Shown: positions 1 to 4,475 of the stretch, piece by piece | Position numbering within the stretch: position 1 is the stretch's first letter | Layout of the letters: every line of letters starts with the position of its first letter | Source of the DNA: Hyphomicrobiales bacterium | GTDB taxonomy: Bacteria; Pseudomonadota; Alphaproteobacteria; Rhizobiales; Aestuariivirgaceae | Assembly: GCA_014380505.1 (NCBI GenBank) | Contig: JACMJT010000242.1 | Coordinates: 1-6,318, forward strand | Reading direction: 5' to 3' | DNA length: 6,318 bases | Program-made: the position numbers and the translations under genes | The notes under the pieces: generated by a model | What the model saw: the letters and a program-made list of their open reading frames with translations, nothing else | Database searches by the model: none | Told to the model about the DNA's origin: nothing

Positions 1-2
1 GA

Positions 3-722
3 TCAGTCCTTCGTCACGGTGGTAAAACGGCCAGCGCCACTAAGCACGTCAAGAACAGCGCCCGGCTTGCGGATGGAGAACACAACTACCGGAATCCCGT
101 TATCCCGCGCAAGGGCAATGGCCGCCGGATCCATGATGCGGAGGTCCTTGGCCAGAATCTCGCTGAAGGAAATCCTGTCGTAGCGGCTGGCCTTGGCATC
201 CCTCTTGGGATCGGCGGAATAGACCCCGTCGACGCTGGTGCCCTTCAACAGCGCCTCGCATTGCAGCTCGGCAGCGCGAAGTGCTGCACCGGTATCCGTG
301 GTGAAGAACGGCAGGCCCGTTCCTGCCGCGCAGATGACGATCCGCCCCTGCTCCAGGTGGTGAATGCCCTTGGCGGGAGAATAGGTTTCGCACACCGTCG
401 GCATCGCGATCGCCGACAACACCCGCGCGTCGGCCCCCTTGGAGTTGAGCATGCCCTGCATGGCGAGCGCGTTCATCACCGTGGCCATGATGCCCATGTG
501 GTCGGCCGAAACCCGGTCCATGCCCTTGGCGGCGCCCGCCAGCCCGCGGAAGATGTTGCCGCCGCCGATGACCAGGGCGATCTCCGCACCTCGGCCGGCG
601 CAGGCAATGATCTCATCCGCCAGGCGCCCAACTGTTTCCAGGTCGATGCCGAAGGGCTGGTCGCCCATCAGCACTTCACCCGATACTTTAAGAAGAACGC
701 GCTTGAACGCGAGTTTGCTCAT
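3..722 (-). CDS. pyrH: UMP kinase (uridylate kinase), complete
   Basis: Cytoplasmic enzyme that phosphorylates UMP to UDP with ATP in pyrimidine nucleotide synthesis; bacterial PyrH is a hexamer of the amino-acid-kinase fold. At 239 aa it matches the family (E. coli 241). Visible motifs: KVSGEVLMG (12-20), the glycine-rich [10 protein letters not shown] (51-60), [15 protein letters not shown] (74-88), [17 protein letters not shown] (134-150), VDGVYSADP (164-172) and [19 protein letters not shown] (197-215). Residue 137 is Leu where the family nearly always has Asn (GTGNPFF); this loop contacts UMP and, from what I recall of E. coli work, helps transmit GTP/UTP regulation. The start is ATG at 722-720, with only a weak GGGA Shine-Dalgarno-like stretch just upstream. 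The gene ends 2 bp from the window edge. It is divergent from the Kazal gene, so it needs its own promoter, but I could not find a convincing one. Identity is very secure. Confidence 0.98.
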   Translation of the reverse strand: MSKLAFKRVLLKVSGEVLMGDQPFGIDLETVGRLADEIIACAGRGAEIALVIGGGNIFRGLAGAAKGMDRVSADHMGIMATVMNALAMQGMLNSKGADARVLSAIAMPTVCETYSPAKGIHHLEQGRIVICAAGTGLPFFTTDTGAALRAAELQCEALLKGTSVDGVYSADPKRDAKASRYDRISFSEILAKDLRIMDPAAIALARDNGIPVVVFSIRKPGAVLDVLSGAGRFTTVTKD

Positions 723-784
723 GATTTCCCAGCCCGCTTCCCCATCAATCGATTTGAGCCCGCATTCTAACTGTCATCCCCGCG

Positions 785-803
785 ATTCGCTTGATTGGCG
801 AAT
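785..803. repeat. Inverted repeat in the pyrH / Kazal-gene divergent promoter region
   Basis: ATTCGC (785-790) and GCGAAT (798-803) form a 6-bp dyad around a 7-nt spacer that holds a -35-like TTGATT (791-796). It lies in the 148-bp gap between divergent pyrH and the Kazal gene, where both promoters must be. I could not pair the TTGATT with a good -10. An operator is possible, but a 6-bp dyad can occur by chance. Confidence 0.3.
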
Positions 804-870
804 GTCCTGTTTCGTGGTTAGCTATGGTAACTCAGAGTATGTGACTTGAACAGGCGGGGAGAAAATGGCC

Positions 871-1167
871 ATGCGTAAGTCGATTTTTGCTTCGATTATT
901 CTCGCTTTTAGCGCAAGTCCATCGTTCGCCGAAACCGGCGCAACCTGCGGCGGCATCGCGGCCACCCAATGCGGCGAGAAGGAATGGTGCAGCTTCCCGG
1001 AAGGCAGTGCCTGCGGAAAGGCCGATGCCACGGGCACCTGCAAGGAGCGGCCTGAAGTCTGCACCATGGATTACGTTCCGGTTTGCGGATGCGACGGCGC
1101 GACGCACTTCAACGCCTGTAGCGCCCGCGCGGCCGGGACAGATGTGGCCAAGGATGGATCTTGCTGA
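871..1167 (+). CDS. Secreted Kazal-type serine protease inhibitor domain protein
   Basis: A 98-aa small exported protein. Residues 1-20 form a Sec signal peptide (basic MRKS, hydrophobic core, likely cleavage SFA|ET). The mature part has ten cysteines (26, 34, 40, 48, 57, 64, 72, 74, 83, 98), suggesting up to five disulfides and a periplasmic or extracellular site. Residues 57-98 are a Kazal domain: C-T-M-D-Y-x-P-V-C-G-C-D-G-x-T-H-F-N-A-C. Aligned to turkey ovomucoid third domain (CTLEYRPLCGSD), Met66 takes the P1 reactive-site position, which suggests a chymotrypsin-, elastase- or subtilisin-like target. The classical Tyr after Thr is His79, and the fifth classical Cys is missing while Cys74 is extra, a pattern I recall from bacterial members. 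The Cys-rich N-terminal half (26-57) is a separate segment. An ATG at 865 adds two residues, but GGGGAG at 856-861 sits only 3 nt from it and 9 nt from ATG 871, so 871 is preferred. The target protease is unknown. Confidence 0.85.
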   Translation: MRKSIFASIILAFSASPSFAETGATCGGIAATQCGEKEWCSFPEGSACGKADATGTCKERPEVCTMDYVPVCGCDGATHFNACSARAAGTDVAKDGSC

Positions 1168-1180
1168 TCCGTTTTACGGA
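1168..1180 (+). other. Short hairpin directly after the Kazal gene stop
   Basis: TCCGT (1168-1172), loop TTT, ACGGA (1176-1180) form a perfect 5-bp stem immediately after the TGA stop. An alternative stem, GGATC (1156-1160) with GATCC (1166-1170), overlaps it. No T-run follows, so it is at best a weak terminator or a 3'-end stabiliser and does not rule out read-through into the next gene. Confidence 0.3.
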
Positions 1181-1204
1181 ACTCCCGCGAGCGCTGAACG
1201 TTTA

Positions 1205-1224
1205 CCGCATATAATTTTTTGCGG
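1205..1224 (+). promoter_or_regulatory. Perfect -10 (TATAAT) inside a hairpin loop upstream of the basic-protein gene
   Basis: TATAAT at 1210-1215 is an exact sigma70 -10 box, 18 nt before the ATG at 1234, which would give a very short leader. No -35 match lies 16-18 nt upstream and there is no TG extension, so promoter strength is uncertain. CCGCA (1205-1209) and TGCGG (1220-1224) are complementary and enclose the box. In a read-through transcript from the Kazal gene, the 3' arm would overlap the first bases of the Shine-Dalgarno GGAGA (1223-1227). Confidence 0.4.
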
Positions 1225-1233
1225 AGACACAAC

Positions 1234-1656
1234 ATGGCACGGAAAAGTCTTAGGCTTCCCAAGCGGGTTGGCGGGGTGAAACTGCCAAAGAAAGCCCGCC
1301 AGATGGGCAACAGCGTCCTGGCTCACCCCCTCGGGCGGGAAATACTGGCGGGTGTGCTCGTACAGGCGGGATCGGCGATGATGAGGCGGCAGGCGGAAGC
1401 TGGATCGGCGTCGCGGCAGTTCCTCTCCCATCCGGTCGCTTCCACCCGCTCGGCCGGAGGTGCCGTTGCGGAGGCTGGCGCGGACGCTGCCTCCACCGTC
1501 GGGCAGGCAGCGGGAAGCCTCTCAACTCTTATCCTGGATGCGTTCGATGGTGTTATGAGCCGCCTAAACGGCGACCGCAAAACGAAGAAAGCCAAAGCCC
1601 CAAAACGAAACGGCGGCAAATCCAAGGGATCGGCGAAGAAGAGCCGCAAGCATTAG
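1234..1656 (+). CDS. Hypothetical lysine-rich basic protein
   Basis: A 140-aa protein that I do not recognise with confidence. It has three parts. Residues 1-27 are basic (KRVGGVKLPKKARQMG). Residues 28-112 are Ala/Gly-rich, with HPLGREILAGVLVQAGSAMM (31-50) likely a helix of amphipathic or weakly hydrophobic character. Residues 114-140 are a Lys/Arg tail (DRKTKKAKAPKRNGGK and following) without acidic residues after Asp114. A similar 'KLPKxxRxxGN...PxGREhhA' start occurs, as far as I recall, in uncharacterised alphaproteobacterial proteins. The tail could bind nucleic acid or acidic envelope polymers, but nothing here proves it. I see no signal peptide. The start is ATG 1234, with GGAGA (1223-1227) 6 nt upstream; the in-frame TTG at 1219 lies before that Shine-Dalgarno and is rejected. 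The gene is co-directional with the Kazal gene (66 bp apart) and converges on the DUF6644 gene, leaving 25 bp between the two stops. Confidence 0.7.
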   Translation: MARKSLRLPKRVGGVKLPKKARQMGNSVLAHPLGREILAGVLVQAGSAMMRRQAEAGSASRQFLSHPVASTRSAGGAVAEAGADAASTVGQAAGSLSTLILDAFDGVMSRLNGDRKTKKAKAPKRNGGKSKGSAKKSRKH

Positions 1657-1681
1657 CTGGCATTCTACGGAAAGCCGCTTT

Positions 1682-2140
1682 TCAAATATAGGCGATTGTG
1701 CGCCCCATGGCGGCAACGAAGAGCCAGATAAAAAGCGAAAATCCGGCGGTGAACCGGACCAATGGGTAACGTTCTCCGTGGTTTCGGAGGGTCCATTCAT
1801 TGATGCCAATGTTGAGAAGCGCAAGTCCGATCGCCGCGATTTTGATCTGAAAGGCGGTATTGCGCGCCAGAGCCACCGCTTCCGCTGAAAACAGGATAAA
1901 CCCCGCGGCGGCGATGACCGCCAGAACGATCAACGCGGCGGGGCGCAGCCGCTTCACCAGGGCGCGGGCCGGTTCGCCCGAAGATATTTGCAACAACCGC
2001 AGATCCATCGTGGCCACGAGGCCGAAGAATGCGATTACCGCAACCACATGAGTGATGTTCGCGATGGGGTAGACGAATGTGGAATTCCGGACGAAGGCAG
2101 CAAAGGATGAATCCTGAAGCGCTGCCCAAATAACGTCCAT
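1682..2140 (-). CDS. Four-helix inner-membrane protein, DUF6644-like
   Basis: A 152-aa integral membrane protein. Likely helices are about 24-45, 67-87, 98-113 and 129-150. Features I associate with DUF6644 are visible: YPIANITHVVAVIAFFG (24-40) with His31 inside helix 1, followed by the short DLRLL motif (46-50), and a C-terminal GRTIAYI (146-152). Function is unknown. Polar residues in or near the membrane (His31, Asp46, Lys100, Arg147) could bind a metal or cofactor, but this is speculative. It follows the DUF6152-type gene by 9 nt. The Shine-Dalgarno-like GAGG overlaps that gene's TGA stop and lies 7 nt from this ATG, so the two are probably translationally coupled. I recall that these families often neighbour each other, which suggests a shared role: a periplasmic protein with a membrane partner. 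Confidence 0.82.
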   Translation of the reverse strand: MDVIWAALQDSSFAAFVRNSTFVYPIANITHVVAVIAFFGLVATMDLRLLQISSGEPARALVKRLRPAALIVLAVIAAAGFILFSAEAVALARNTAFQIKIAAIGLALLNIGINEWTLRNHGERYPLVRFTAGFSLFIWLFVAAMGRTIAYI

Positions 2141-2149
2141 CCCCGGGCC

Positions 2150-2497
2150 TCAGCGCAACTTGAAACGCTTGCCGTCAACCTCAATCCATTCGGCGCGCAT
2201 TTCCCGCGAACCGTCACGCTTGGGATAACCGTAAGCCGTGATTTGCTTTCCCAGTGCAACCACGTCCGCGGTGGCGCCTCGCGCCTGCATGCGAGACAAG
2301 GGGGCAAGCGTTACTTCCCATTTTTCGCCCTCATGGGAGAGCATCGCCATGCCATGGGGATTGCCGAGGGAGACTTCCTCGATTGCGGAGGTAATGGTGA
2401 TGGGGCTGGTGGCGTTATAGGAACCCCAGCCGTGATGGGCAGCGGCGGGAACGGCAGCGAGTGACAGAACTACGATGGCAAAACAGGATCGGCGCAT
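2150..2497 (-). CDS. Small secreted DUF6152-like protein
   Basis: A 115-aa exported protein. Residues 1-20 form a Sec signal peptide (MRRS, a hydrophobic run, then VPAAA). Cleavage after AAA would leave a mature N-terminus of HHGWGSYN. The rest (about 95 aa) looks like a small beta-rich domain, with a GNPHGMAML stretch (45-53), KWEVTLAPLSRMQARG (59-74), GKQITAYGYPKRDGS (83-97) and a closing IEVDGKRFKL. The HH start after the signal and the NPH motif match what I recall of the DUF6152 family; function is unknown. His21, His22, His48 and His55 are candidate metal ligands. Cys5 is in the signal peptide and is not part of a lipobox. AAGGAG (2506-2511) lies 8 nt before the ATG at 2497-2495, so the start is firm. 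It is the first gene of a two-gene unit with the membrane protein downstream. Confidence 0.82.
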   Translation of the reverse strand: MRRSCFAIVVLSLAAVPAAAHHGWGSYNATSPITITSAIEEVSLGNPHGMAMLSHEGEKWEVTLAPLSRMQARGATADVVALGKQITAYGYPKRDGSREMRAEWIEVDGKRFKLR

Positions 2498-2520
2498 GGG
2501 GGAGGCTCCTTCCTGATTTA

Positions 2521-2548
2521 CATATAGTTCGCGCTATGCAAGCGGCAA
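2521..2548 (-). promoter_or_regulatory. Candidate promoter of the DUF6152-DUF6644 unit
   Basis: On the minus strand, TTGCCG (2543-2548) and TATATG (2521-2526) are 16 nt apart; each matches four of six positions of the sigma70 consensus. It lies just upstream of the Shine-Dalgarno of the DUF6152-type gene. The -35 overlaps the arm of the hairpin at 2547-2564. This is a weak match, and the unit could instead be read from the tsf transcript. Confidence 0.35.
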
Positions 2549-2567
2549 GCAGAGGCGTCTGCTTTTT
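2547..2567 (+). terminator. Intrinsic-terminator-like hairpin, T-run on the plus strand
   Basis: AAGCAGA (2547-2553), loop GGCG, TCTGCTT (2558-2564) form a perfect 7-bp stem followed by T's through 2567, a textbook shape for plus-strand transcription. Both flanking genes (tsf upstream, the DUF6152-type gene downstream) are on the minus strand. Read that way, the stem is preceded by A's and followed only by UU then GCCGC. It may still mark the 3' end of the rpsB-tsf mRNA, but its best orientation is antisense to it. Confidence 0.5.
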
Positions 2568-2589
2568 ATCCCGTGACCGTCGGGCGAGC

Positions 2590-3522
2590 TTACTGGCTCG
2601 CGCCCTGCCGCGCTGCCTTCGCCACGTCGGCGGCGAAATCGTCGTCTTTCTTTTCTATGCCTTCGCCAAGTTGCATGCGCACATAGCCGAGAAGCTTGAG
2701 CGGAGCGCCGGCCTTGCTGGCGGCCTCGGCGATCGACTGGGTGACGTTCTTGGTGCCGTCGTGCACCCAGGCCTGCTCGAGCAGGCAGTTTTCCTTGGCA
2801 TAGGTCTTGAGGCCGGAGGCCATGATCTTTTCAAGGACATTTGCCGGTTTGCCGGCATTCTTCTCTTCGAGAATGGCCTTTTCTCGTGCCAGCGTCGCGG
2901 CGGGAACGCCTGAAATGTCCATGGCGACTGGATTGGTTGCCGCGACATGCATGGCGAGCATGCGGCCGAACTGGGCGAGTTCGTTCTTGTCGCCAGTCGA
3001 TTCGAGCGCCACCAGCACGCCGATCTTGCCCATGCCGGGTGCTATCTGGTTGTGGACGTAGGAGCCGATGACGCCATCCTTCACGGAAAGTGCGGCCGTG
3101 CGGCGCACCGCCATGTTCTCGCCAACCGTCGCCACCATCTCGGCTACATATTCGGCGACCGCATGGTGCGATCCCGGGAATTTTGTAGTTTTGAGCTTTT
3201 CGCCGTTGCCCCCGGCATCGAGTGCGAGCTTGGTGATCTCACCCACCATGGCCTGGAATTTCTCATTGCGGGCCACGAAGTCGGTTTCGGAATTGACTTC
3301 GACGGCTGCACCCGTGGTGCCTTTGACGGCCACTCCCACTAGGCCCTCGGCGGCTACACGAGTCGACTTCTTGGCGGCCTTGGCGAGACCCTTGGCGCGA
3401 AGCCAGTCGACGGCGGCATCCATATCGCCGTTGGTGGCGGCCAGTGCTGCCTTGCAATCCATCATGCCCACGCCGGTCTTTTCGCGCAGGTCTCTCACCA
3501 TGCCAGCCGTGATCTCAGCCAT
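2590..3522 (-). CDS. tsf: Translation elongation factor Ts
   Basis: EF-Ts is the cytoplasmic guanine nucleotide exchange factor that releases GDP from EF-Tu. The 310-aa length is usual for alphaproteobacteria. Residues 1-55 are the UBA-like N-terminal domain (VRDLREKTGVGMMDCKAAL). The family signature VEVNSETDFVARN follows at 74-86, with the Asp81-Phe82 pair that in E. coli EF-Ts (Asp80-Phe81) inserts near the Mg2+ site of EF-Tu. The core dimerisation-type domain follows to the C-terminus. The open frame continues upstream to 3636, but that part overlaps rpsB in another frame and does not look like EF-Ts; ATG 3522-3520 (MAEITAGMV) is clearly the start. It lies 2 nt after the rpsB stop (TGA-TC-ATG) with no good Shine-Dalgarno, the nearest purine run (GAAGAAG, 3536-3542) being 13 nt away, so translation is probably coupled to rpsB. 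Confidence 0.98.
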   Translation of the reverse strand: MAEITAGMVRDLREKTGVGMMDCKAALAATNGDMDAAVDWLRAKGLAKAAKKSTRVAAEGLVGVAVKGTTGAAVEVNSETDFVARNEKFQAMVGEITKLALDAGGNGEKLKTTKFPGSHHAVAEYVAEMVATVGENMAVRRTAALSVKDGVIGSYVHNQIAPGMGKIGVLVALESTGDKNELAQFGRMLAMHVAATNPVAMDISGVPAATLAREKAILEEKNAGKPANVLEKIMASGLKTYAKENCLLEQAWVHDGTKNVTQSIAEAASKAGAPLKLLGYVRMQLGEGIEKKDDDFAADVAKAARQGASQ

Positions 3523-3524
3523 GA

Positions 3525-4277
3525 TCAGGCCGGAACTTCTTCGGCTGGCGGCGCCTCGGCAGCGCCCATATCCGCGCCATGCCCCGTCTGGGCCATGGAG
3601 ATGCCTTCGATGCAGGCGCGGCTGAACAGATCGCAATAGAGGGCGACCGCGCGGCCCGCGTCATCATTGCCGGGAATGGGATGGGTGACACCGGCGGGAT
3701 CGCTGTTGGTGTCGATGATGGCGATCACCGGAATGCCGAGGCGATTGGCTTCCTTGATGGCAAGCTGTTCCTTGTTGGTGTCGATCACGAACAACAGATC
3801 GGGTGTTCCGCCCATGTCCTTGATGCCGCCCAGCGCCTTGTCGAGCTTCACCTTCTCGCGGGTGAGCGACAGGAGTTCGCGCTTGGTGAGGCCGGAGTCT
3901 TCCTTCGTGATTGTTTCGTCGATGGTGCGCAGATGCTTGATCGAATTGGAAATGGTTTTCCAGTTGGTCAGCATGCCGCCGAGCCAGCGGGCGTTCACAT
4001 AATACTGGGCCGAGCGCTTGGCGGAATCGGCGATCTGTTCGGCGGCGGCGCGCTTGGTGCCGACGAACAATACGCGCCCGCCCTTGGCCACCGTCTCCGT
4101 GACCATGAGCAGCGCCTGATGCAACAAGGGCACCGTTTGCGCGAGATCGATGATATGGATGCCATTGCGGCTGCCGTAGATGAAGCTTTTCATCTTCGGG
4201 TTCCAGCGATGGGTCTGATGGCCGAAATGCACGCCCGCTTCGAGAAGCTGGCGCATAGTGAATTCTGGCACTGCCAT
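3525..4277 (-). CDS. rpsB: 30S ribosomal protein S2
   Basis: A structural protein of the small ribosomal subunit, 250 aa and complete. Signatures in order: [20 protein letters not shown] (6-25), the N-terminal S2 signature; then [82 protein letters not shown] and [11 protein letters not shown]. The C-terminal tail is short, rich in Ala/Pro/Glu and poorly conserved. Start ATG 4277-4275 is supported by AAGGA (4286-4290) 8 nt upstream. It is the first gene of the rpsB-tsf operon, transcribed from the promoter at 4422-4450 through a long leader. In E. coli, S2 represses its own operon through the leader; the leader here has repeats that could serve the same purpose. Confidence 0.99.
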   Translation of the reverse strand: MAVPEFTMRQLLEAGVHFGHQTHRWNPKMKSFIYGSRNGIHIIDLAQTVPLLHQALLMVTETVAKGGRVLFVGTKRAAAEQIADSAKRSAQYYVNARWLGGMLTNWKTISNSIKHLRTIDETITKEDSGLTKRELLSLTREKVKLDKALGGIKDMGGTPDLLFVIDTNKEQLAIKEANRLGIPVIAIIDTNSDPAGVTHPIPGNDDAGRAVALYCDLFSRACIEGISMAQTGHGADMGAAEAPPAEEVPA

Positions 4278-4416
4278 GGGGCCGTTCCTTTTCCGGTTGA
4301 TCCGCCGCGAAAGAGTGTGACCGGACGATCCGGCACCGGAGGGACTGCCGCTATGTGGGGACCTTGCGTATCCCGTGCGACACTCCCGCTCTCGCGTGTG
4401 AGTTGTTGTTGACGAG
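4278..4416 (-). promoter_or_regulatory. rpsB 5' leader with four alternating complementary elements
   Basis: About 140 nt of untranslated leader between the predicted start site (near 4415) and rpsB. In transcript order it has TCCGG (4336-4340), CCGGA (4329-4333), TCCGG (4321-4325) and CCGGA (4292-4296). Elements 2 and 3 form a perfect 5-bp hairpin with a TCG loop. Element 3 can instead pair with element 4, which lies 1 nt from the Shine-Dalgarno AAGGA (4286-4290). A UCUUU stretch between them could also pair with the purine-rich Shine-Dalgarno region. Autoregulation by S2 is inferred from E. coli, not shown here. Confidence 0.5.
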
Positions 4417-4421
4417 GCGAG

Positions 4422-4450
4422 CCTATAGCTGTGTGGGACGGCATTGACAA
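4422..4450 (-). promoter_or_regulatory. Sigma70-type promoter of rpsB-tsf
   Basis: On the minus strand, TTGTCA (4445-4450) and TATAGG (4422-4427) are separated by exactly 17 nt. They match the consensus at 5/6 and 4/6. The position fits a strong housekeeping promoter for rpsB, with a start near 4415. It lies 25 bp past the stop of the upstream acyltransferase gene. Confidence 0.75.
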
Positions 4451-4475
4451 GGGGCCTGCCGCAGCCGCTTCCGAA

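Noticed and set aside
764..769. TAGAAT (minus strand) as -10 of pyrH
   Set aside because: Five of six bases fit, but no -35-like hexamer lies 16-18 nt upstream.
261..770. 169-codon plus-strand open frame opposite pyrH
   Set aside because: Shadow of pyrH, whose motifs are unambiguous.
1219..1233. TTG at 1219 as start of the basic protein
   Set aside because: It precedes the Shine-Dalgarno GGAGA (1223-1227), which is well placed for ATG 1234.
2461..2913. 150-codon plus-strand open frame over the 3' end of tsf
   Set aside because: It reads through the terminator-like hairpin at 2547-2567 and over conserved tsf; the product has no recognisable domain.
3523..3636. Longer tsf start at 3636 (38 extra residues)
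   Set aside because: The extension overlaps rpsB in another frame and does not resemble EF-Ts; MAEITAGMV is the family start.
3579..4412. 277-codon plus-strand open frame opposite rpsB
   Set aside because: It lies wholly over conserved S2 and its leader; the protein has no recognisable motif. Long antisense frames are common in GC-rich DNA.
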